From NCBI GenBank assembly GCA_902385025.1, contig CABMDX010000371.1, positions 1-7,009 of the forward strand: a stretch of DNA of 7,009 nucleotides. The letters are read 5' to 3'. Source of the stretch: an uncultured archaeon. Lineage in GTDB: Archaea > Halobacteriota > Methanosarcinia > Methanotrichales > Methanotrichaceae. The position numbers were made by a program, and so were the translations under genes. Below are positions 1 through 6,061 of this stretch, one piece after another. Numbering within the stretch: the stretch's first letter is position 1; every line of letters starts with the position of its first letter. The notes beneath the pieces are model-generated. The model saw only the letters and a program-made list of their open reading frames with translations, was not told the DNA's origin and did not search any database.

Positions 1-465
1 GAGGCGGGCTTTGTAATCCTGCATAGATCCGCCTTCATGCAAGGAGGATGCGGCTTCCTGGGCATGGGCGGAATGGTGGCGAGAAATCCTGTTCGCCTGG
101 GAGACCCGGCCCGCTACTACAACAGTGATGAGGATGTCTACTCGACCCTGGCCGGAGCTTTTGATAGGATAGCCGAAGCAAGAGTCAGAGTCATAGTCAC
201 TCACCAACCGCCGCGTGGAGCACAGGATACTCTCTATAATGGCCAGAGTTCTGGATCTGTCGGCCTTCGCCGCTTTGTGGAAGAGTTCCAGCCCGATCTA
301 TTGCTCTGCGGCCATATTCACGAGGATCGAGGAGAAGCTCGCATCGGCTCAACAAAGATCGTCAATGTTGGGGAATTGAGGAGAGGATTTGGGGCGCTCA
401 TTGAAATTGATGAGCAGATAAACGTAAATTGGATAGAGCTGCAAGAGGGGAAAATAGGCAGGTGA
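1..465 (+). CDS. Metallophosphoesterase, Icc-related (COG2129-like), 3' part
   Basis: The frame is open from the first base of the window to the TGA at 463-465, so the N-terminal part of the gene is outside. What is left is the C-terminal half of a calcineurin-like metallophosphoesterase. Two signature blocks are visible: VTHQPP, with a metal-ligand His at 202-204, and CGHIHE at 307-324, the GHxH block that closes the dinuclear metal site. The usual N-terminal blocks (DxH, GD, GNH) are not in the window and should lie upstream. The stretch after GHIHE (GSTKIVNVGEL) fits the small Icc-related phosphoesterases that archaea carry in several copies. Members hydrolyse phosphomono- or phosphodiesters in the cytoplasm; the substrate cannot be told from sequence. 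An internal ATG at 37 is unlikely to be the start, because coding continues upstream of it and the metal-site motifs would be missing. The next gene starts 10 nt downstream, which suggests co-transcription. Confidence 0.
   Translation, partial: EAGFVILHRSAFMQGGCGFLGMGGMVARNPVRLGDPARYYNSDEDVYSTLAGAFDRIAEARVRVIVTHQPPRGAQDTLYNGQSSGSVGLRRFVEEFQPDLLLCGHIHEDRGEARIGSTKIVNVGELRRGFGALIEIDEQINVNWIELQEGKIGR
461..465 (+). promoter_or_regulatory. Ribosome-binding site of the YkgJ-type gene
   Basis: GGTGA matches part of the archaeal anti-Shine-Dalgarno complement (GGAGGTGATCC) and ends 10 nt before the ATG at 476. It overlaps the TGA stop of the phosphoesterase, an arrangement that favours coupled translation of the two genes. 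Confidence 0.
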
Positions 466-475
466 GATAGTCACG

Positions 476-1279
476 ATGGATGAAGGGCTGGGCGAGGAGA
501 TAGGCCGCATAATCGGGAGCGTTCAATCTTTGCGGCACCTGGTACCGGAAGGGGGGCTGAGGAAGCAGGAAAAGGTAGCAGAAGAGATGGACGACCTCAT
601 CTCGCCTGAATATGAGCCCTACTTCTTGGGAAATGCCGCCCTTCATATTTGCGCCTCCTGCCAGAGGTGCGGTCGCTGCTGCCGGGAAGAGCGAGAGATC
701 GCCGTGTCCGGGAGCGATTGCCGCAGGATTGCAAAACACCTCAATATAAGCTTGAAGGCATTCATGAGGGATTACACAAGACCGCATTCTCTTTCCAGCC
801 GTGATGTGGGAGATGCCAGAATGATGCGAAAGAATGTGGGCGAGCCCTGCCCATTCTTCGATCCCAGCCTGCCGGGCTGTCGCATTCATGCCTTCAAGCC
901 CCAGGTCTGCAGCGCTGCCTTTTACCTCTCCAAGATGAACCTTCTTATATGCGAGGAGATGGTCCAGTTCAGCAGCTTTCCAAATTGTCCTGCAGATTTG
1001 GATCTCAGGGCAAAGATGGCCGATCTTGCCTCCAGGCTAAAGAACGATCCTCTGGCCTCTGGCGAGCTGGAAAGATTCTTTTATTCCGATCTTCCAGAGG
1101 CGGAACTCTTTCGCAAACTTCTGCGTCTGAAGGGCATAGAGATCTATTTCGGGCAAGAGATGGCCGCCCTCCTGGCAGGAAAGCTGGGACTGAAAAGGTT
1201 GCCGGGGAATAGCGAGCTTCATGATGCGGCATTTTTGTATGCAGTGCTCTTGACAGGAAGAACAAGCGAGCAGAAATAG
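476..1279 (+). CDS. YkgJ-type CxxCxxCC cysteine-cluster protein
   Basis: A 267-residue protein with the hallmark of the YkgJ family (Pfam PF03692, putative zinc- or iron-chelating domain): C62-x2-C65-x2-C68-C69, with an extra Cys at 59. Further cysteines typical of the family follow at 125 (EPCPFF), 135 (PGCRIH) and 145 (PQVCSAAF); the GCRIHAFKPQVC block is characteristic. Residues 1-58 are a polar, probably helical N-terminal extension, and roughly 175-267 form a Leu- and Lys-rich helical C-terminal part without recognisable motifs. There is no signal peptide or membrane segment, so a cytoplasmic protein is expected. The family is thought to bind Zn or an Fe-S/Fe centre; a related domain occurs in flagellin lysine methylases, but the role of stand-alone members is unknown and I assign none here. 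The start at 476 is backed by GGTGA at 461-465. It probably shares a transcript with the phosphoesterase upstream. The stop is TAG. Confidence 0.
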   Translation: MDEGLGEEIGRIIGSVQSLRHLVPEGGLRKQEKVAEEMDDLISPEYEPYFLGNAALHICASCQRCGRCCREEREIAVSGSDCRRIAKHLNISLKAFMRDYTRPHSLSSRDVGDARMMRKNVGEPCPFFDPSLPGCRIHAFKPQVCSAAFYLSKMNLLICEEMVQFSSFPNCPADLDLRAKMADLASRLKNDPLASGELERFFYSDLPEAELFRKLLRLKGIEIYFGQEMAALLAGKLGLKRLPGNSELHDAAFLYAVLLTGRTSEQK

Positions 1280-1339
1280 CAGCCCTGTGAGCGGATTTTT
1301 AGCGATAGTGTTGCGAATAGCCCGTCTAAAGCTCAAAAA

Positions 1340-1370
1340 TATTTGCAAATAAAATCTCTGTAATTTTTTA
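1340..1370 (+). promoter_or_regulatory. Candidate promoter/operator region of the decarboxylase
   Basis: This AT-rich stretch lies between the YkgJ-type gene and the decarboxylase. It contains a perfect 12-bp palindrome, TATTTGCAAATA (1340-1351), followed by TAATTTTTTAT (1361-1371), the best local TATA-like element. If that element is used, transcription would start near 1390-1395 and leave a leader of about 100 nt that contains the 9-codon upstream ORF. An inverted repeat, ATCTCT (1354-1359) and AGAGAT (1374-1379), frames the TATA-like element and might be an operator, although 6-bp repeats are common by chance. The TATA match is weak, so this is only a candidate. Confidence 0.
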
Positions 1371-1441
1371 TCTAGAGATATTCTTGAAAGAAGAATTGCT
1401 TTTCCAACTATTTCTGCTATGACAATCTGCAAAGAATTAAT

Positions 1442-1455
1442 AGGAGAGATGATCC
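1442..1455 (+). promoter_or_regulatory. Strong Shine-Dalgarno-like site before a 9-codon ORF
   Basis: AGGAG (1442-1446) and TGATCC (1450-1455) are the two halves of the archaeal Shine-Dalgarno sequence AGGAGGTGATCC, separated by AGA, and lie directly before the ATG at 1456. This is clearly better than the signal before the decarboxylase ATG at 1492 (GGATGGAG at 1473-1480, spacing 11 nt). Confidence 0.
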
Positions 1456-1485
1456 ATGCATCTGCAGAAAATGGATGGAGCGTAG
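1456..1485 (+). CDS. Possible 9-codon leader ORF upstream of the decarboxylase
   Basis: The ATG at 1456 opens the peptide MHLQKMDGA, which stops at TAG (1483-1485), 6 nt before the decarboxylase ATG. It is in the same frame as the decarboxylase: without the TAG, the two would be one reading frame of 790 codons. Its ribosome-binding site is strong. It could be a leader peptide that delivers ribosomes to the main start by termination-reinitiation, a relic of an older longer start, or chance. The peptide has no arginine or other obvious control codons, so classical attenuation by starvation is not supported. No homology can be judged at this length. Confidence 0.
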   Translation: MHLQKMDGA

Positions 1486-1491
1486 CAGTAC

Positions 1492-3828
1492 ATGACAGAA
1501 GGCAATGAAAGGGCGCTGGGGATGAAGGTGCTGATTGTCGATGACGAGCTCGATACACCCACTGCAGAAGGCCGGGCTGTGTGTGCTCTGGTGGATGAGC
1601 TTGTGAAGGCAGAGGTGACTGTGACCAAATCAATCTCTGCAGGTGATGGGAAGTGTGTCATTCTTTCAGACCCTTCAATCCAATGCACAATGATTGACTG
1701 GTGCCTTGGGGATGATAACCCGAAGACCCATGACAAAGCCAAAAAGCTGCTTCGGCTGATACGCTCCAGGAATATCCACATACCCATTTTTCTCATGGCA
1801 GATCGCAGCATCGCGACATTGATTCCCGCAGATGTTATGGCTCTGGTGGATGAGCTCGTCTGGGTGCTGGAAGACACCCCCACATTCATTGCCGGGAGGG
1901 TCATGGCCGCAATGAAGCGCTACAGTGATCATATTGAGCCGCCCTTCAATAAAGCTCTCATGGATTTCGCCGAGGTCTGCGAGTACTCTTGGCACACTCC
2001 CGGCCATACCGGAGGCACGGCGTTCCTCAAGTCGCCCGTGGGCCGGGCTTTCTTCCAGTACTTTGGTGAGAACCTTTTCAGGTCTGACCTGTCCATATCA
2101 GTGGGCGAGCTGGGCTCTTTGCTGGACCACACCGGCCCGATAGGCGAGAGCGAAAAATATGCAGCACGCGTCTTTGGTGCAGACCGCTCTTACACCGTGA
2201 CAAATGGCACTTCCGCCTCAAACCGCATCATCTTCATGGCCAGCGTCACTCGCGGCGACCACGTCCTGGTAGACAGGAACTGCCACAAATCAATAGAGCA
2301 GGCGCTGATAATGACGGGCGCAATTCCCGCCTACATGAAGACATCCCGTAATTATCTGGGTCTTATAGGCCCCATCTATCCCGAGGACATAGGCAGTGAA
2401 GCCGTCTCGCGTTCGATCTCAGAGCATAAACTGACGGTTGAGCCCGAGTTCGCAAACGAGCCTGCCCCGTCTGGAGCCCAGGAAAATGCAATTACAGGCA
2501 AAAAGCTGCCCGTGCATGCCATAATCACGAACTCCACCTATGACGGCCTCTGCTATAATGTCAGGCGCGTCCTTGAGATCCTGGGCGACAGCGTCTCACG
2601 CATTCATTTCGATGAGGCCTGGTTCGGCTATGCTCGCTTCAATCCTCTCTACAAAGGGCGGTATGGCATGTTTGAAAAGAAGAGACATAGGGATGCTCCT
2701 ACCGTTTTTACCACCACCTCCACGCATAAGCTCCTCGCGGCTCTTTCCCAGGCATCCTTCATCCATGTTCGGGATGGCATGAATCCCATTCCACATGACA
2801 GGTTCAATGAGTCATTCATGATGCATTCTTCGACCTCTCCGCAATATGCCATAATTGCCTCGAATGAGGTTTCTGCAGCCATGATGTCCGGCACGAGCGG
2901 GGAGACACTGACCCGTGAATCGATAGATGAGGCCATAGCATTCCGCCAGAGCATGCGCAAGATATTCAATGATTACAGGGCAAAAGGAAAATGGTTCTTC
3001 GATGTCTGGAATGCGGATAAGGTAAATGGAGTGGACTTCGAAAATGTGTCTCCCAAGCTTCTGGCAGAGGATCAGAATTGCTGGGTGCTGCATAAAAACG
3101 AGGAGTGGCACGGCTTTGTGGACCTGGAGGATGGCTATGCTATGCTCGACCCTATCAAGGTCTCCGTGGTCACGCCCGGAGTCAAGTTGAACGGCACTCT
3201 GGAGGAGAAAGGAGGAATACCGGCAATGCTGGTCACATCCTACCTGGACAATCGCGGGATCGTCGTGGAAAAGACCACCGACTTCACTATCCTCTTCCTG
3301 TTCTCTATGGGGATCACCAAAGGCAAATGGGGCACGCTTGTCAATGCCCTCCTGAGGTTCAGAGAGGATTATGAAAATAATACGCCTCTGACTGAGGTGC
3401 TGCCGGATAAGGTAAAGATCGATCCACATCATTATGAAAATATGGGCCTCGGGGATCTGGCTAGAGAGATGTTTGAAGAGGTGAGGACTCTGCGTTTAAT
3501 GGAGCTTCAGAAAGATATCTATAAAAAAATCCCCAAGCAGGACAAGACGCCCAACCAGTCCTATCAGAAGCTCGTCCACGGCAAGGCAAAGCTCATGGCC
3601 ATAGAGGACAAGGATACAGCAAATAGAACGGTTGCTACCGGAATTATCCCGTATCCGCCCGGCATACCGATGCTCCTGTCTGGAGAAAATATCGGCCCAT
3701 CGAAACGCCCTCATTTGGAATACCTTCTTGCTCTCCAGAAATGGGATAAAAAGTTCAATGGCTTTGGCCATGATATCCATGGCGTTGAGAACAAAGGCGG
3801 CAAATATTATATCCACTGCCTCATTTAA
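1492..3828 (+). CDS. adiA: PLP-dependent Orn/Lys/Arg decarboxylase, AdiA-type arginine decarboxylase
   Basis: A 778-residue fold-type I PLP enzyme with the full bacterial architecture: N-terminal wing domain (about 11-145), PLP-binding core (about 160-600) and C-terminal domain (about 615-778). The Schiff-base lysine is K413 in TSTHKLLAALSQASFIHV; D374 in HFDEAWFGYARF should contact the PLP ring nitrogen, H265 in the CHKS motif should stack on the cofactor, and NGTSASNR (238-245) binds phosphate. Blocks such as SLLDHTGPIGESEKYAARVFGADRS (abridged: LLDHTG, ARVFGADRS), AMLDPIKVS and IPYPPGIPMLLSGEN match E. coli AdiA, as I remember it, better than LdcI or SpeC. The expected reaction is therefore arginine to agmatine plus CO2 in the cytoplasm; lysine or ornithine is possible. 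The chosen ATG gives 10 extra residues; M11 (ATG 1522) aligns with the AdiA N-terminus and is a credible alternative. Relative to AdiA there is a polar insert around residues 317-338. No AdiC-type antiporter is adjacent. Archaea usually make agmatine with a small pyruvoyl enzyme, so this bacterial-type gene suggests transfer. Confidence 0.
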   Translation: MTEGNERALGMKVLIVDDELDTPTAEGRAVCALVDELVKAEVTVTKSISAGDGKCVILSDPSIQCTMIDWCLGDDNPKTHDKAKKLLRLIRSRNIHIPIFLMADRSIATLIPADVMALVDELVWVLEDTPTFIAGRVMAAMKRYSDHIEPPFNKALMDFAEVCEYSWHTPGHTGGTAFLKSPVGRAFFQYFGENLFRSDLSISVGELGSLLDHTGPIGESEKYAARVFGADRSYTVTNGTSASNRIIFMASVTRGDHVLVDRNCHKSIEQALIMTGAIPAYMKTSRNYLGLIGPIYPEDIGSEAVSRSISEHKLTVEPEFANEPAPSGAQENAITGKKLPVHAIITNSTYDGLCYNVRRVLEILGDSVSRIHFDEAWFGYARFNPLYKGRYGMFEKKRHRDAPTVFTTTSTHKLLAALSQASFIHVRDGMNPIPHDRFNESFMMHSSTSPQYAIIASNEVSAAMMSGTSGETLTRESIDEAIAFRQSMRKIFNDYRAKGKWFFDVWNADKVNGVDFENVSPKLLAEDQNCWVLHKNEEWHGFVDLEDGYAMLDPIKVSVVTPGVKLNGTLEEKGGIPAMLVTSYLDNRGIVVEKTTDFTILFLFSMGITKGKWGTLVNALLRFREDYENNTPLTEVLPDKVKIDPHHYENMGLGDLAREMFEEVRTLRLMELQKDIYKKIPKQDKTPNQSYQKLVHGKAKLMAIEDKDTANRTVATGIIPYPPGIPMLLSGENIGPSKRPHLEYLLALQKWDKKFNGFGHDIHGVENKGGKYYIHCLI

Positions 3829-3842
3829 TGCTTGTCGCGCGC

Positions 3843-3876
3843 CTCCTCCCATCCATAGAGGAGTGCCATTTTTTTT
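3843..3876 (+). terminator. Hairpin plus T8 terminator after the decarboxylase
   Basis: CTCCTC (3843-3848) pairs with GAGGAG (3858-3863) around a 9-nt loop. After TGCCA comes a run of eight T (3869-3876), 41-48 nt past the decarboxylase stop. T-tracts alone are sufficient for many archaeal terminators, so termination here is likely. It separates the decarboxylase from the dipeptidase gene. Confidence 0.
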
Positions 3877-3950
3877 GCCATAACGTTCTCCAATATTGCG
3901 ATCATTTCATGGATATTCTGGACGCGATTGTCTTTCAGATATCCTTAAAT

Positions 3951-3958
3951 TTTATATT
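3951..3958 (+). promoter_or_regulatory. TATA box of the dipeptidase gene
   Basis: TTTATATT lies within TTAAATTTTATATTAATTA and is the best archaeal TATA-box match in the window. At the usual distance of about 25 nt, transcription would begin near 3978-3985, giving a leader of only 22-29 nt before the ATG at 4007. The leader has no clear Shine-Dalgarno sequence. GCATG (3995-3999) and CATGC (4006-4010) could form a small hairpin over the start codon. Confidence 0.
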
Positions 3959-4006
3959 AATTACTTATCCAAAAACTTGATCTGTTAATATGCGGCATGG
4001 CATTTC

Positions 4007-5848
4007 ATGCGTAAAAAGAGTCAGCCTTCGAGGGAGAAGAATCATGGATGCACAATATTCGTTGTGACTCCGGGCGCAAGCGCCGATGGATCGATGTTTA
4101 CGGGGCATACAAATGATGGGTTCGGGCCGGGCGTTGTCGGGCACGAGGTGTCGGATGAGGGAAACAAGCTTGTCTACATTCCCGCAGCAGATCATAAGCC
4201 AAAGACCAAGAGACTGGTTCAATACGATCCCAATTCAGGTTCGGACGATCAGTCGGGTGGTGACAATACTGATGCGCCGCAGGTCTCATACATCGAGGAG
4301 GTCGATCATACCTTCGGCTACCTGACCGGAAGCTACGGCATAATGAATGAGCACCAGCTCATGAGCTCGGAATGCACTGATTTCGCTAAAATGGAGCCTG
4401 ATTATATTGCCGGAGAGCGCATCTTCTACAGCTCCGAACTCTCAAATATTGCCATGGAGAGGTGCAAGCTGGCAAGGGAGGCAGTAGAGCTGGTCGGAAG
4501 CCTGATTGACCAGCACGGTGTGTACGGAACAGGCGAGACGCTCATCTTCGCTGATACCAAGGAGGCATGGGTACTGGAGATGTGCGGCTGCGAACCGAAA
4601 ATGTTCAAAGCATGCAAAGGATGCAAGGGTTTATGGGTCGCCAAGAAGGTGCCAGACGGCCAGGTCTTCGTGGCTTCGAATACATTCCGCATTAGAGAAG
4701 TGGATACAGAAGACCCGGATATGCTCTATTCCGGCAAGCTTCATGATGTGGCTCGTGAGTTGGGATGGGATGGGCGCGGCAAAGTCGATTGGCTGAAGAC
4801 CTTCTCCACAGGGGAATACTCCCATCCATACTATTCCCTTGCTCGCCTATACAGCGTCTACCGCAGACTGGCACCATCCCGAAACTTCAGCCCCTATGTC
4901 ATGGACACCTGGTCGCGCGAGTATCCCTTCTCTCTTGTGCCCGACAGGAAGCGGACTCTTGAAGATACCTTACAGATCTTCAGGGACCATTATGAGGGCA
5001 CAGTCTACGACCTTACTACGGGCCTTGCAGCAGGGCCCTACGGCAATCCTTACCGCGATGACGGCCCGTTCGACGCACATGATCTTTTCACGCCTGGAGA
5101 GATCAAGCTTGGCTCCTGGCCAAGACCGGTATCTGCCATCTTCTGCAGCTATAGCTATATCACTCAGGCACGAAGCTGGCTTTTGGATCCCATTGGTGGA
5201 GTATGCTGGTTTGGATTTGCGCAGCCTTCCGAGACCTGTTACATTCCCGTCTATGCCGGGGCCAACTCTCTTCCCCAAGAGTTCAACTGCGGGAAGAGGT
5301 CTATTTTCGACCATAGCTCTGGCTGGTGGGCCTTCAACTTCACCACCAACTGGGCTATGCTTCGTTACTGCCAGATGATCGAGGATATAAAATTAGAGCA
5401 GAAGAGGATCGAGGATGAGGAGCTGTCCAGACAGAAAGCGATAGATGAGAAGGCACTGGAAATATACCATGCAAAAGATGGCATAGCATGCACCAAGTTC
5501 CTGACGGACTACTGCAGCAGAAATGCCCTCTCAGTTATAAGCGACTGGTGGAAGCTCTCCGACATGCTCGTGGTCAAGTACTCTAACGGCCTTGTCAATG
5601 ATGTTCAGAACGGAGTCATCGAGAGCACGAAGAAAGGATATCCTAATGAATGGCTGAGCAAGGTGGGATATCAGTATGGTCCCAGGATATACCAGTACAA
5701 AGAGCTCCAGGAAATAGGCTGCGTGGAGTATGTCGGCAAGATCGAGAACGTATTGCCCGGCACTGAGCTGGAATATATAAAGAAGCATCAGACCTGCCAG
5801 AGCGAGCGCCATCGGAAAAAGCAGCAGGAGTCCGGACAGGAACCGTAG
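4007..5848 (+). CDS. Family C69 dipeptidase (Ntn hydrolase) with short propeptide
   Basis: A 613-residue protein of peptidase family C69 (PepD of lactobacilli). These are N-terminal-nucleophile hydrolases in which a Cys exposed at the mature N-terminus attacks the peptide bond of dipeptides. Here the Cys is C15 (4049-4051) in GCTIFVVTPGASADGSMF, so a 14-residue, highly polar propeptide must be removed, probably autocatalytically. Family blocks follow in order: TGSYGIMNEHQLMSSECT (107-124), GTGETLIFADTKEAWVLEM (174-192), WVAKKVPDG (210-218), RDHYEGT and LAAGPYGNPYR (326-350), DPIGGVCWFG (394-403). FLTDYCSRNA and the WWKLSDMLVVKY block (498-525) mark the long C69 version. Residues 455-490 form a charged helix and the last 15 residues are basic. 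There is no signal peptide, so a cytoplasmic location is expected. Odd points are the cysteine cluster C193-x-C195-x7-C203-x2-C206 and 16 Cys in total. No in-frame start exists upstream before the TAA at 3986. The stop is TAG, with TGA 9 nt later. Confidence 0.
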   Translation: MRKKSQPSREKNHGCTIFVVTPGASADGSMFTGHTNDGFGPGVVGHEVSDEGNKLVYIPAADHKPKTKRLVQYDPNSGSDDQSGGDNTDAPQVSYIEEVDHTFGYLTGSYGIMNEHQLMSSECTDFAKMEPDYIAGERIFYSSELSNIAMERCKLAREAVELVGSLIDQHGVYGTGETLIFADTKEAWVLEMCGCEPKMFKACKGCKGLWVAKKVPDGQVFVASNTFRIREVDTEDPDMLYSGKLHDVARELGWDGRGKVDWLKTFSTGEYSHPYYSLARLYSVYRRLAPSRNFSPYVMDTWSREYPFSLVPDRKRTLEDTLQIFRDHYEGTVYDLTTGLAAGPYGNPYRDDGPFDAHDLFTPGEIKLGSWPRPVSAIFCSYSYITQARSWLLDPIGGVCWFGFAQPSETCYIPVYAGANSLPQEFNCGKRSIFDHSSGWWAFNFTTNWAMLRYCQMIEDIKLEQKRIEDEELSRQKAIDEKALEIYHAKDGIACTKFLTDYCSRNALSVISDWWKLSDMLVVKYSNGLVNDVQNGVIESTKKGYPNEWLSKVGYQYGPRIYQYKELQEIGCVEYVGKIENVLPGTELEYIKKHQTCQSERHRKKQQESGQEP

Positions 5849-5901
5849 GGGTGCGAATGAATCACGCCCTGACCAATGCCCTACCCCAAGCAGAAAACTA
5901 G

Positions 5902-5930
5902 ATCAATATATTTTTATTTTTTAAATTGAT
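5902..5930 (+). terminator. T-rich terminator candidate after the dipeptidase
   Basis: ATCAAT (5902-5907) and ATTGAT (5925-5930) form an inverted repeat enclosing a stretch that is almost all T and A, with runs of five and six T (5911-5922). It starts about 54 nt past the dipeptidase stop. A second possible stem, GTAGGG (5845-5850) with CCCTAC (5879-5884), spans the stop codon. The T-runs make termination plausible; the stems are weak. Confidence 0.
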
Positions 5931-5999
5931 TTCAGTGGATTCGTCTTAATGTGCCGTATTTCTTCTAATGGTGGGTTAAAGTTATCAAGAATGAAGAAG

Positions 6000-6010
6000 A
6001 ATAATATTAA
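6000..6010 (+). promoter_or_regulatory. Candidate TATA box of the fascin-repeat gene
   Basis: AATAATATTAA is an AT-only element about 50-60 nt upstream of the ATG at 6062. It would place the transcription start near 6030 and give a leader of about 30 nt. A weak Shine-Dalgarno match, AGGT (6048-6051), lies 10 nt before the ATG. A longer leader initiated from the AT-rich block at 5905-5927 cannot be excluded. Confidence 0.
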
Positions 6011-6061
6011 AGTGCGTGATATGTTCTTCCCATCGTTCTTATCCCACAGGTTGGATTTCCA

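Noticed and set aside
398..889. 163-codon open frame on the - strand
   Set aside because: It lies antisense to the phosphoesterase end and the YkgJ-type gene, whose cysteine motifs are clearly coding on the + strand. Its translation shows no recognisable domain.
1299..1306. Short T-run (ATTTTT) after the YkgJ-type gene as a terminator
   Set aside because: Only five T and no convincing stem; too weak to call.
1483..1485. TAG read as pyrrolysine to extend the decarboxylase to 790 residues
   Set aside because: Two neighbouring genes use TAG as a normal stop and the extension has no counterpart in AdiA, so a plain stop is more likely. Kept only as a testable option under the leader-ORF finding.
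1037..1904. Two long - strand open frames (1037-1633 and 1437-1904)
   Set aside because: They cross the intergenic gap and run antisense to well-supported + strand genes. The translations are of low complexity (Ser-rich) or featureless, as expected for shadows.
2812..3432. 206-codon open frame on the - strand inside the decarboxylase
   Set aside because: Fully antisense to the conserved core of the decarboxylase, with no domain signature.
3990..4067. 25-codon ORF overlapping the dipeptidase start in another frame
   Set aside because: No ribosome-binding site and no recognisable content. The dipeptidase frame carries the conserved motif from C15 onward without needing a frameshift.
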